A DNA stretch of 53,289 nt from NCBI GenBank assembly GCA_020846635.1, contig JADLDO010000058.1, positions 1-53,289 on the forward strand. Reading direction: 5' to 3'. The notes under the pieces are model-generated. The model did no database searches. It was not told where the DNA came from and worked only from the letters and a program-made list of their open reading frames with translations. Source of the DNA: Caldilineaceae bacterium (lineage in GTDB: Bacteria > Chloroflexota > Anaerolineae > Caldilineales > Caldilineaceae). The position numbers and the translations under genes are program-made. Shown one piece after another: positions 1-8,204 of the stretch (within the stretch, counting starts at the first letter, position 1; every line of letters begins with the position of its first letter).

Positions 1-649
1 ACTTCATCGCCATGCCGCCGCTGGTGGTTTCGGGATTGCCAAACATGACCCCGATCTTCTGGCGCAGTTGGTTGGTGAAGATCATGCAGGTGTTGGAGGA
101 TTTGACGACGCCGGTGAGCTTACGCAGTGCTTGGCTCATGAGGCGCGCTTGCAAGCCGACGTGCGAATCGCCCATCTCGCCTTCGATCTCGGCGCGGGGG
201 ACGAGTGCCGCCACTGAATCGACGACGACCACATCCATCGCCCCAGAGCGCACGAGGGCTTCGGCTATCTCCAGCGCTTGCTCACCTGTGTCGGGCTGGC
301 TGACATAGAGGCTGTTGACATCCACACCGATCTTCTCTGCATAGGCAGGATCGAGCGCATGTTCGACATCAATGAAGCCACAGAGTCCACCGTTGCGCTG
401 CGCTTCGGCAATGACATGCAGGCAGATTGTGGTCTTGCCGGAGCTTTCGGGGCCGTAGACTTCGATGATGCGCCCGCGTGGCACGCCGCCGACCCCCAGG
501 GCAATGTCAAGGCTCAGGCTGCCGGTGGGGATGGATTCGACATGCATCCGCGTCGCCTCGCCCAATTTCATGACTACGCCGTCTCCAAAGCGTTTGTTTA
601 GCCCGGCCAGCGTTGTCTCTAGTGCTTTTTGGCGACCTTCAGTGCTCAT
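1..649 (-). CDS. recA: RecA recombinase, N-terminal part (C-terminus beyond window)
   Basis: RecA is the ATP-dependent strand-exchange protein of homologous recombination and the co-protease of the SOS response. The reverse strand reads from an ATG at 647-649 without a stop to base 1, giving 216 residues of a family that usually has about 340-360. The Walker A motif GPESSGKT sits at about residues 66-73, and the DVVVVDSVAAL Walker B strand and the QLRQKIGVMFGNPE segment before the L2 loop are also visible. The gene lies downstream of dnaA on the same strand, separated by 383 bp with a hairpin, so it probably has its own promoter. I saw no convincing LexA box. The identity is secure; only the C-terminal third is missing because the window ends. 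Confidence 0.97.
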   Translation of the reverse strand, partial: MSTEGRQKALETTLAGLNKRFGDGVVMKLGEATRMHVESIPTGSLSLDIALGVGGVPRGRIIEVYGPESSGKTTICLHVIAEAQRNGGLCGFIDVEHALDPAYAEKIGVDVNSLYVSQPDTGEQALEIAEALVRSGAMDVVVVDSVAALVPRAEIEGEMGDSHVGLQARLMSQALRKLTGVVKSSNTCMIFTNQLRQKIGVMFGNPETTSGGMAMK

Positions 650-1032
650 CTATGACTCCAACCCTACCTGCAACAATGACTCCAACCGCACTTTTACGCA
701 TCACTTCATGCTTGTTTGGGGCGATATCCGCACCGCAAAAAGACCAGTTGTCGAACCACACAGGTATTTCAAAACAATAATGCATCAATTTGGCGTTGTT
801 CCAAGATTACTATAGCGTTGGTTGCTAGTTTACTTTAGATAAAACGAAATCGCAAAAGCGTCTTTCAGATACAGCATGCATTCTTACAGAAAGCTGTCAG
901 CAGCTACCAGACCCTACGCTTTTTTACCAGACAAAGTGGGGCAAGAACCTGCGTCCTCGCCCCACTGATTACCTTGTTTGATACATACTTCCCGATTTGC
1001 TTTACGGCTGTTTTACGTGTACTCGGTACACA
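650..1032. other. dnaA-recA intergenic region
   Basis: This 383-bp stretch holds no convincing gene. It should contain the end of the dnaA transcript and the promoter of recA. A hairpin at 936-965 is listed separately. I looked for gapped GAAC/GTTC or CGAAC-type SOS operators close to recA and did not find a well-formed dyad. Confidence 0.5.
936..965 (-). terminator. Hairpin downstream of dnaA
   Basis: GTGGGGC at 936-942 pairs with GCCCCAC at 959-965, and the stem can be extended inward by three pairs if one G-T pair is allowed. It lies 68 bp after the dnaA stop in the direction of transcription. The T-rich tail is weak (TTTGTC), so it may be a terminator or only a transcript-stabilising stem. 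Confidence 0.45.
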
Positions 1033-3102
1033 CTAGCCCACAGGGGGAGCATAGACCTTGTCACGCAGGGCCAGGATGGTCATCCGCAAGCCCTCGTCAT
1101 GGTCCAAATCCTCTGCCACTCGTTCCACGCCATAGCGTATGGTGCTATGATCGCGACCGCCTAATTGGTCGCCAATCGCGGGCAGCGAAAGGTCATTTTC
1201 TTCGCGCAAGAGATACATGGCGATTTGGCGGGCCCCGGCAATCTCTTTGGTGCGCTTGCGTCCCGTCAGGTCCTCGGCGCGCAGCCCGAAATGTTCGGCC
1301 ACAATGCGCACTACGCCTGCCGGTGGGCAGGGCAGCCGTTGTGGCGCGAGATTTTCCAACAGCGACTTCGCCAGGATCAAACTAAGCGTCTGGTTTGTCA
1401 GCCGCGCTTGCATCGAGAGGCGATTGAGCGCCCCTTCAAGCTCGCGGATGTTGCTGTCTACCCGTTCTGCCACCAAGAGCAAGACGTCATAGGGGACAGG
1501 GACACCCATGCGGTTGGCCTTCGATTGCAGAATCGCAACGCGTGTTTCGAAATCGGGCTGGGCGATGTCGGTCTGCAAGCCGCCCTCAAAGCGACTACGC
1601 AGCCGGTCATCCAACGTGGGCAGGGCCTTTGGAGGACGGTCACTGCTCAAGACCACTTGCTTGCCTGCCGCGTGCAGATGGTTAAAGGTGTGGAAGAATT
1701 CTTCTTGGGTGCTTTCCTTGCCGCCGATAAATTGAATGTCATCAATGAGCAGCACATCCGCCTGGCGATATTTTGTGCGAAATTGGTCGGTGCTTTGGTT
1801 GCGGATCGAGCTGATCAACTCATTGGTAAACTGCTCGGAGGAGCAGTAGATCATGCGAAAGCCCTTTTGACGCAGGCTATTGCCGATGGCGTTGAGCAGA
1901 TGGGTTTTGCCCAAGCCGACGCCCCCATAGATAAAGAGCGGGTTGAAGGAATGACCCGGCGTATCGACAATGGCAAGCGCGGCGGCATGGGCCAGCCGGT
2001 TATGGTTGCCCACAACAAAGGTGTCGAAGGTGTGATAGGGGTTGAGTTGGGTGGCAAAGCGCATGTCATCGCCGCCAGGGGCGTATCCTGGGGCCTGTCC
2101 ACTCATGGGGACCGGGTGATGAGCACCGTTTTGCCCGCTTGCGCGCAATACTTCTTGCACTGAAAGATCATCGGGCTCTTCGTCGATCCCGCTGCCGACC
2201 CTGATCTCAAGTTCGTGGTCGCTCTCATGATCCATTTCGCTTTCCGCGTCCCCCTGTACAACCGGTGTACGTTGGGAACTTAGATTGCTAGGGCTCTTTG
2301 GTGGACTCGTCATGGCCGGCTCCTCGGCTACAGCCTGATACAACGGCGCTGCCGCTGCCCGTACATGGTCTTGTACGGGGCGTGGACGCACCCGGAACTG
2401 GATTTGGACAGCACGGCGCATAATGCTGCTCAAACTGCGTTTGATCGTGTGACGCAGCCTGTTTTCCAGCCAATCACGGGCGTAGGCATTGGGCATGCCG
2501 ATGATGAATTCACCATCCTCATAGCCAATGACAACCGTATCGCGCACCCAAGTATCATACGTTGACGACGGCATTTGCAGCGCCAACTCGCTCAACACCA
2601 TACGCCAGACCGCATGGGGATCGAATTCCGCCGCGGTCTCGCGTCCAATGGGAACGGCTTCCTCATCCGCTGCCGGGTCAAGCCGGCTTGCCAACAGACG
2701 GGCATCCTCATCTGCGGCTAACATGGATGCTGGCTTCCCAGGGATTGTGTCAAAATTTGTACGACGATCTGCGCCATGATTTGCGAACGGCTGTTGTAGC
2801 CTATTGTCACCGGAATGGGAGCCATTTTGCAAATTGGCAGCATAGGCAGGCATGTCGTTGGGTTCCGGCTCATCTTCCATGCCTGATAAGGTTTCCATGC
2901 CGGGGAAGGTGAGTGTATAGCTTCGGCGGCGATCTGCGTCTGCCTCGTGGTCGGGAGAATAGGAGCTGTAGCCGTGGCGGTTGTCGCTGGTGTGTGGCCC
3001 TGTATAGGATGAAATTTGTGTTTTGCGGGGGGTAGACCACTCGTTGCGGGCGGTGCCGCCGCGAGCCGGTGGTCGCGGTGATGAAGTTGATTTTGGCGGC
3101 AT
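1033..3102 (-). CDS. dnaA: Chromosomal replication initiator DnaA with long N-terminal extension
   Basis: DnaA binds 9-bp boxes at the origin, melts it and loads the helicase. The 689 residues are far longer than the usual 440-520. Domain I starts only at about residue 160 (DPHAVWRMVLSEL), after 159 residues rich in S, R, D and P. A long domain II linker covers about 241-350. The AAA+ domain has Walker A GGVGLGKT at 393-400 and Walker B LLIDDIQ. The C-terminal DNA-binding domain carries the signature GGRDHSTIRYGVERV. The start is well supported: a perfect AGGAGG (3110-3115 on the complement) lies 7 nt before the ATG. The next gene upstream is divergent, and dnaN is not adjacent. The extension is either lineage-specific or partly low-complexity; the function of the core is certain. 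Confidence 0.98.
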   Translation of the reverse strand: MPPKSTSSPRPPARGGTARNEWSTPRKTQISSYTGPHTSDNRHGYSSYSPDHEADADRRRSYTLTFPGMETLSGMEDEPEPNDMPAYAANLQNGSHSGDNRLQQPFANHGADRRTNFDTIPGKPASMLAADEDARLLASRLDPAADEEAVPIGRETAAEFDPHAVWRMVLSELALQMPSSTYDTWVRDTVVIGYEDGEFIIGMPNAYARDWLENRLRHTIKRSLSSIMRRAVQIQFRVRPRPVQDHVRAAAAPLYQAVAEEPAMTSPPKSPSNLSSQRTPVVQGDAESEMDHESDHELEIRVGSGIDEEPDDLSVQEVLRASGQNGAHHPVPMSGQAPGYAPGGDDMRFATQLNPYHTFDTFVVGNHNRLAHAAALAIVDTPGHSFNPLFIYGGVGLGKTHLLNAIGNSLRQKGFRMIYCSSEQFTNELISSIRNQSTDQFRTKYRQADVLLIDDIQFIGGKESTQEEFFHTFNHLHAAGKQVVLSSDRPPKALPTLDDRLRSRFEGGLQTDIAQPDFETRVAILQSKANRMGVPVPYDVLLLVAERVDSNIRELEGALNRLSMQARLTNQTLSLILAKSLLENLAPQRLPCPPAGVVRIVAEHFGLRAEDLTGRKRTKEIAGARQIAMYLLREENDLSLPAIGDQLGGRDHSTIRYGVERVAEDLDHDEGLRMTILALRDKVYAPPVG

Positions 3103-3933
3103 AACTCCCCCTCCTGCAAGTTGTGACTACCCTGGAAGCAATGGTTTGCGCGGCAGCGGCTACAACCTCGTGAAGAAGTATGTGCAGTGCCGAAAGAACG
3201 GGTCTGCCCTGGCCGGCCCGTTGCGCTCAATCCAATACAACCAAAAGTAGCGATCTTCAATGTGCCACACATACCAAAAGATGCCATGCCAAAGAGATAC
3301 AGCGGCGCAGGCCGTGTTGCATGGGATGGATCTGTTGTCTGTCCGCTTTCAATGCCAGTTATGCGCTGTTGAGTCGCATAGGCGAGGCAGTCACAACTAT
3401 GGCCCGGGGCAAGTACGTTTCAGGATCACAGTATTTGAGATGACGTAAATGAGCACGTAATTGTGACGGCCAAATTGTGGAATCGGGATCGTATCCGTCT
3501 ATCTATGTAAGCGATCACTCTCTTTTGTTGTACCCAATAGTGTAGCAGAAGTCGGGGCCGATGACAATGTAGGAGGTGGCCTCATCGTCTCATGGCCGTA
3601 AGAATTGTGGCAAGTTTAGTGTTTTGAACGCATGTGCTACGCGACATCTAGTACATTTTGGGAAATCCTCGCGAGATAGACAAATAAAAGCGGTAACTGT
3701 AAGCGTATAAATTTAAGGTGGAAATCTTCTTGTCGCGCGTGCATCCTATTCGCCTACGAAACTTGTCCACATTACGAATGCAGGGCTTTTCCTCATTATG
3801 CAAAAGTTATCCACATAATTATCCGCACTTATCCCCAATTGGTGGGATAACTTCGCTGTTCTTTGCAGGAGAATTGGGTGGCTTCTCCGAACAGGGTGAG
3901 GTGCTTGTTCAGATACTATGTTAAGATAGTGGG
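3103..3933. other. Putative chromosomal origin of replication (oriC)
   Basis: This 831-bp gene-free stretch lies upstream of dnaA. Near its right end it carries DnaA boxes on the plus strand: TTGTCCACA (3763-3771), the perfect TTATCCACA (3807-3815), TTATCCGCA (3819-3827) and TTATCCCCA (3829-3837). An inverted TTATCCCA core on the complement at 3843-3850 makes a dyad around CAATTG. The spacings of 12 and 10 bp between the last three forward boxes are close to one helical turn. An AT-rich block at about 3675-3722 (AAATAAAAG, TATAAATTTAA) could be the unwinding element. Position next to dnaA and box clustering are what is expected of oriC. Strand-skew analysis could not be done here. Confidence 0.85.
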
Positions 3934-5058
3934 GTGCATGACGGCTACTTCAACTACTACACACGTTTCGTCGAAAGCTGGTGGCAGCGCCGTGATTTTG
4001 TGCGGGGCTGGCATAGGCTTCATGCGAGCGACCGCCGCTGGGTGCCTCCTTATCATCCTGCGCTCATGGCCGCGCTTACGCCTGGGCGCACGCCGCATCT
4101 GGATCGCCAGCAGCCTTCGCTCTTTTGGGTCGAAGCACTGCCGGGCAGTCCCAACACGGATGGCAAATTTAACGCGCAGCGCATAAACAGCGCGTTTATG
4201 GAAGAAGCGGTTGCAACGGCTGCGCTGTTGGTCGATCCGCGGCGGCGCGATGGCACAGCAACGCTGGCGATGCTGAGTGTGGCGAACGATGTTGAAAGTT
4301 TAGAGCGGCTCTTGTCCATTGCCCAGGAGCAAGCCTTTGCACGTGGTCGCTCGCGCCTAGTGGGGCCGGTGGCGTTCTCGCCCTACTTGGGCTATGGCGC
4401 GCTTCTGGATCATTTTGACCAAACTCCACCGCTTTACACACCCTATAACGCGCCATACTTGCCCGAAATCCTTGATGCAGTCTTTGAGCGTGGGCAAACG
4501 GCTCGTTTATATCATGCGCCTGTGCATAGTAATCCGAAAACTTCTCCGGGGCCTGCCTTTTTACGCCCGCTGCGTCCAGAGGATGATGCCACGGTACTGC
4601 CCAACCTTTTGGCCGCGCTGGATGGAGCGGCTGAATTTCCATCCCCTGATGCCACAGAGGTTGCTTTCCTGCTGGCGTGGTGGAGCATTGTGCCGAGTTT
4701 GGGCTGGATTGCAGAGGTAGAACAGCAGCCGGTGGGCTTTGTGCTGCTCCAACCCGACTTGGCTCCGGCGCTGCGGCGCGCTAAGGGAGGGCGCAACCTG
4801 CTTTGGCGGCTTTGGTGGCAATGGCGGCGCACGCAACCCGCCCGCAGTGGGCGCATTGTCGCAGGGTGCGTCTTGCCCCAATGGCGGCGGCAGGGGATTG
4901 GGAGCCAGTTGTGGGGCGCGGCACTGGCTTCTGCCCATCTGCAAGGCTGGCGCAATCTGAGCGTTGGCCCGGTAGCAGATGATGCTGCCGCCGCGGCTTT
5001 TCTGCTCGCCCACGACGCCCAGCCTCGCCAACGCTATGCCCTCTATGGCACAGAATGA
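3934..5058 (+). CDS. GNAT-fold N-acetyltransferase-like protein
   Basis: A 374-residue protein starting at GTG 3934. The C-terminal part (about residues 210-370) looks like a GNAT acetyltransferase: LRPLRPEDDA resembles strand 1, and GCVLPQWRRQGIGSQLW is the acetyl-CoA pyrophosphate-binding motif A (R/Q-x-x-G-x-G). The N-terminal 200 residues contain PVAFSPYLGYGALLD and PPLYTPYNAPYLPE segments typical of a family of large GNAT-related proteins of unknown substrate. The start is uncertain: there is no clear ribosome binding site, and transcription may begin inside the origin region. It is divergent from dnaA. The substrate cannot be deduced. Confidence 0.75.
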   Translation: MHDGYFNYYTRFVESWWQRRDFVRGWHRLHASDRRWVPPYHPALMAALTPGRTPHLDRQQPSLFWVEALPGSPNTDGKFNAQRINSAFMEEAVATAALLVDPRRRDGTATLAMLSVANDVESLERLLSIAQEQAFARGRSRLVGPVAFSPYLGYGALLDHFDQTPPLYTPYNAPYLPEILDAVFERGQTARLYHAPVHSNPKTSPGPAFLRPLRPEDDATVLPNLLAALDGAAEFPSPDATEVAFLLAWWSIVPSLGWIAEVEQQPVGFVLLQPDLAPALRRAKGGRNLLWRLWWQWRRTQPARSGRIVAGCVLPQWRRQGIGSQLWGAALASAHLQGWRNLSVGPVADDAAAAAFLLAHDAQPRQRYALYGTE

Positions 5059-5089
5059 TGGCCCTCTGCCGCGCAGATACACTCTCTAT

Positions 5090-5098
5090 TGGTATAAT
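5090..5098 (+). promoter_or_regulatory. Extended -10 promoter before the RHH ORF and nagA
   Basis: TGGTATAAT at 5090-5098 matches an extended -10 (TGn plus perfect TATAAT), 55 bp before the ATG at 5153. No -35 hexamer is recognisable at the expected distance, which is common for extended -10 promoters. It would drive the small ribbon-helix-helix ORF and nagA together. Confidence 0.6.
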
Positions 5099-5152
5099 TG
5101 CGTTGCCGCCCTTGTGCCAACATAGTACAGTCGGTGACAGGCGGTGAAACCG

Positions 5153-5245
5153 ATGGAAAAACAACGTATCCAAGTCTATGTTGAGCCTGAGCTAAAGCGC
5201 CGTATCGAACTGGCTGCGGCCAAGCACAACATGCCTGATTATTGA
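5153..5245 (+). pseudogene. Truncated ribbon-helix-helix (CopG/Arc-like) ORF
   Basis: A 30-codon ORF begins MEKQRIQVYVEPELKRR and ends HNMPDY. The first 25 residues match the beta-strand and first helix of ribbon-helix-helix DNA-binding proteins, often antitoxins, with the pattern QVYVEPELKRRIELAAAKHN. Second-helix residues are missing, because the stop comes just where that helix should begin, so a complete DNA-binding dimer fold is unlikely. It sits 8 bp before nagA behind a good promoter. It could be a decayed antitoxin, or a short leader ORF coupled to nagA. I favour a remnant. Confidence 0.55.
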
Positions 5246-5253
5246 CCGAGATC

Positions 5254-6501
5254 ATGACCTATATCACTTTGACAATTCAGGGCGGGCGTACTCCACTGGC
5301 GGGTACTTTGCAGCCTGTTCAGGTGGAAATCACAGGGCCAACCATTGCCACGGTTAGCTCTACGGACAGTACACCCGCACAATCAGATGGAGCCGCAGCC
5401 ACCCTCGACGCTGACGGCTGCACCCTTCTCCCTGGCTTCATTGACGTGCATGTTCATGGCGCGATGGGCGCGGATACGATGGATGCCGATCCGGCGGCGC
5501 TGGCGCGGATGGCGCGCTTTTTTGCCCATCATGGTGTCACAGCTTTTTTGCCCACAACGATGACGGCTGACCCTGCCTCCACGCTGGCAGCGGTGCAGGC
5601 AGTCGCCGCGGCAGGGGATCGACCCCATCCCAACGGAGCGGCCAGCCTGGGCGTGCATCTGGAAGGGCCTTATATCAGTCCTCGTTTCCCCGGCGCGCAA
5701 CCGGCCGCCACCATCCGCCCGCCTGACCTGGTGGAGTTTGGCGCACTCTGTGCCGCGGGGCCGGTACGCATGATTACGCTGGCTCCCGAAATGCCGGGTG
5801 CATTGGCGCTGATCCGTGAAGCGCGGGCGAGGGGCGTGGTGGTTGTCGCCGGTCATACCGCGGCAACGTATGCCGAGTGCGAAGGGGGCATTGCCGCGGG
5901 CATCACCCAGGCGACTCACACCTACAATGCTATGAGTGGGCTGCATCACCGCGAGCCTGGCACACTAGGCAGCGTGCTCAGCAATGATGGCGTCTATGCC
6001 CAGTTGATCGCCGATAACATCCATGTACACCCCGCGGCCATGAAGATCCTCGCGCGCTGCAAGGGCATGGCGCGCACAATTTTGATCACCGATGCCATGC
6101 GCGCCGTGGGGCTGCCGCCGGGTGACTATGATTTGGGTGGGCAGGCCGTGACCGTTACAAGGGGAAGCGATGCACAGCCAGGGGAATGTCGCCTAGCCGA
6201 TGGCACGCTGGCGGGGAGTGTCTTGACGCTGGAACGGGGTTTGGCGAATTTTGGCGCAGCCATAGGGCTGACCCTGGCGCAGACATGGCCTGCGACGAGC
6301 CTCTCCCCGGCGACGGCTTTGGGGCTGGAGCGGACGCGCGGCACGCTTGCCACGGGCTATCTGGCTGATCTCGTCCTGCTCGATGATGCCGGGGAGGTGG
6401 TGGCGACGGTAGTGCAGGGTCGCGTGGTCTATTTGCGCGAGCGTGAACGCTTACGCGCCAACGGTGGTGATCATGACCCGGATGGCCCCGGCAGCCTCTA
6501 G
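5254..6501 (+). CDS. nagA: N-acetylglucosamine-6-phosphate deacetylase
   Basis: Amidohydrolase that removes acetate from GlcNAc-6-phosphate, in cytoplasmic amino-sugar and cell-wall recycling. Family motifs appear in order: GFIDVHVHGA (the HxH metal site), HLEGPYIS (metal-binding Glu), the conserved His of GHTAATYAE, and DAMRAVGLPPGDY (catalytic Asp). The ATG at 5254 gives 415 residues against about 380 usual. A TTG at 5242 in frame is an alternative. The extra length is a charged C-terminal tail (about the last 20 residues), which is encoded antiparallel to the end of the mevalonate kinase gene. No nagB is next to it. The family assignment is firm. Confidence 0.95.
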   Translation: MTYITLTIQGGRTPLAGTLQPVQVEITGPTIATVSSTDSTPAQSDGAAATLDADGCTLLPGFIDVHVHGAMGADTMDADPAALARMARFFAHHGVTAFLPTTMTADPASTLAAVQAVAAAGDRPHPNGAASLGVHLEGPYISPRFPGAQPAATIRPPDLVEFGALCAAGPVRMITLAPEMPGALALIREARARGVVVVAGHTAATYAECEGGIAAGITQATHTYNAMSGLHHREPGTLGSVLSNDGVYAQLIADNIHVHPAAMKILARCKGMARTILITDAMRAVGLPPGDYDLGGQAVTVTRGSDAQPGECRLADGTLAGSVLTLERGLANFGAAIGLTLAQTWPATSLSPATALGLERTRGTLATGYLADLVLLDDAGEVVATVVQGRVVYLRERERLRANGGDHDPDGPGSL

Positions 6502-7428
6502 CGCGGCGGCTACAGGCTGTGCGCTAGCACGCTCGACCAGGGCAATGAGATTGCCGCCACCCCCGCCGCCACTGAGCTTGGCCCCGCGCGCGCCCGCATC
6601 CCGCGCCGCCGTGACCAGATGATCCAGTTGTGGCGTGCTGACGCCGATCTGCTGGAGCAGCGCATGGTTGCGGTCAAAGATCGGTCCCAACGCCTCGCAC
6701 TCCCCCGCCTCAATCACCCGCCGCGCCTCCTCAACCAATTCGCCAATCGCGTCAAACCAACGGTCATAGCGTTGTGGGTCACGCTCGCGGCGACGACGTA
6801 CCCCTGCGACGGTTTCGTGGGTGGGGCTGGCAACGCCTGAATCGGCAATCACCAGGGTAAAGGGTTTGGCTGGCGTAAAGACGCGGGGCGCAGTGCCTTT
6901 GATGAACCAGACAGGCTGCCCATAGGCGACGACGGTGTTGTCAATGCCGCTGGGCGTGCCGTGATAGAGCTGTTCACCAAGATAGACGAGATCGCTCACC
7001 TGCGCCGGGTCAGGCGTGCAGCCCACTTGGGCATGGATGGCGCGCACCAACGCCGCGTTGAGCGCGGCGCCACTGCCCAAGCCGCTGGCGATGGGGATTT
7101 CGCTGTTTAACTCGATCTGCCAATCGGGATTGGGGGGAAGGCCAAGTTCTGCCAGTGTCGCCCGCGCCACCAGCGCCATCGCATCCTCCGGCGGCGCATC
7201 TGCCAGGTGGATACGCCGCCGGAGATCATGCGCCACGATCCAACAGCCGCTCCCCGCAGCACCCGGCTGGATGGTGGCGCGGGCAACGCGCTCCCAGACG
7301 GGAACGGCGATGGCTGGGCGACCATAGACAACGGCATGTTCGCCCACGAGGATCACTTTGCCGGGTGCGCTGGCAGTCACCAGCTTCGGATGATCACGCA
7401 ATGGCGGCAAGAATGACGTCTGGTACAT
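6451..7428 (-). CDS. mvk: Mevalonate kinase (GHMP family)
   Basis: Phosphorylates mevalonate in the mevalonate route to isoprenoids. GHMP motifs are clear: SAPGKVILVGEHAVVYG near the N-terminus, PIASGLGSGAALNAA (the ATP-binding P-x-x-x-GLGSSAA motif, with Ala/Gly variants) and KLSGGGGGG near the C-terminus; HGTPSGIDN is typical of mevalonate kinases. Length 325 fits. The ATG at 7428 lies 35 bp inside the end of the upstream glycerophosphodiesterase gene, so translation is probably coupled; a GTG at 7380 is an alternative start. The 3' end overlaps nagA by 51 bp in convergent orientation. Some Chloroflexota (for example Roseiflexus) are known to use a mevalonate route, so its presence agrees with the suggested taxon. 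Confidence 0.93.
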   Translation of the reverse strand: MYQTSFLPPLRDHPKLVTASAPGKVILVGEHAVVYGRPAIAVPVWERVARATIQPGAAGSGCWIVAHDLRRRIHLADAPPEDAMALVARATLAELGLPPNPDWQIELNSEIPIASGLGSGAALNAALVRAIHAQVGCTPDPAQVSDLVYLGEQLYHGTPSGIDNTVVAYGQPVWFIKGTAPRVFTPAKPFTLVIADSGVASPTHETVAGVRRRRERDPQRYDRWFDAIGELVEEARRVIEAGECEALGPIFDRNHALLQQIGVSTPQLDHLVTAARDAGARGAKLSGGGGGGNLIALVERASAQPVAAALEAAGAIRVMITTVGA

Positions 7429-8131
7429 CGCTGATGATGGTGTCTACGCCCAGCGAAGCCAAACGGCGCGCCTCGTCGGGGTCGTTGACCGTCCAGGTGT
7501 TGACCGCGGCAGGGATGGCTGTGGCCCAGAGCATATACTCTTCATCGATCAGCGTGTGGTGAGGGTGGAAGGCTTCGGGGCGAAGGATCGGGCTGAGCCA
7601 GATTTCGCGCAAAAAGGCAGGCAGGTGTTGTCCCGCATAGAGCAGTCCCAACGTTACTTGCGGGTCAATAGCACGCAGTTTGATCAGGGTCACCGGGTTA
7701 AAGGAGGAGACGATCACCTGGTCATAGAGATTGCCTGCCTGGATCAAATCGACCAGCGGTTCTACCTCGCTGCCACCCATCGGGTCTTGGCTTTTGACTT
7801 CGATGTTGAGCTTGATTTTGCCAGAGGTCAGCACCAGCACTTCTTCTAGGGTAGGCACGCTCACGTTGGAGAATTTGGCATCGAAGTGGCTGCCGGCATC
7901 CAGCTTGCCCAGTTGCGCCGCGGTCAATTCTGCCACGCGGCCCTGTCCATTGGTCGTCTCGTTGACTGTGAAGTTGTGCATGACCACCAAGACGCCATCC
8001 CTGCTGCATTGCACGTCCAGCTCAATGCCATCGGCTCCGAGGGCAATGGCCTGTTCAAAGGCGGGCAAAGTATTTTCGGGGGCGATTGTCTTTGCGCCAC
8101 GATGGGCAAAGACCTCAGTTCGTTTTGGCAT
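7394..8131 (-). CDS. Glycerophosphodiester phosphodiesterase (GDPD family)
   Basis: Predicted to cleave glycerophosphodiesters to glycerol-3-phosphate and an alcohol. The TIM-barrel signatures are visible: FAHRGAKTIAPENTLPAF (catalytic His and the ENT metal Glu), GIELDVQCSRDGVLVVMHN (metal Glu/Asp and second catalytic His) and NIEVKSQ; the usual HD pair is HN here. The 245 residues are typical of the soluble UgpQ-like class, and no signal peptide is seen. GAGGAAG precedes the ATG at 8131. The 3' end overlaps the start of the mevalonate kinase gene, suggesting one transcript. Confidence 0.92.
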   Translation of the reverse strand: MPKRTEVFAHRGAKTIAPENTLPAFEQAIALGADGIELDVQCSRDGVLVVMHNFTVNETTNGQGRVAELTAAQLGKLDAGSHFDAKFSNVSVPTLEEVLVLTSGKIKLNIEVKSQDPMGGSEVEPLVDLIQAGNLYDQVIVSSFNPVTLIKLRAIDPQVTLGLLYAGQHLPAFLREIWLSPILRPEAFHPHHTLIDEEYMLWATAIPAAVNTWTVNDPDEARRLASLGVDTIISDVPDVILAAIA

Positions 8132-8204
8132 AGCTTCCTCAGGGATGGTGTAGGAGAGTAGAAGATTTCTGCATCATCTTTGCGTCTTTGCGGCTCTGCG
8201 CGAG

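Noticed and set aside
1165..2163. 332-codon open frame opposite dnaA
   Set aside because: It lies fully inside dnaA and encodes no known motif.
3103..3760. Possible tRNA or small RNA gene in the origin region
   Set aside because: No cloverleaf, T-loop GGTTCGA-type sequence or terminator is visible.
3718..3924. 68-codon frame inside the origin region
   Set aside because: It spans the DnaA boxes, lacks a ribosome binding site and has no family motif.
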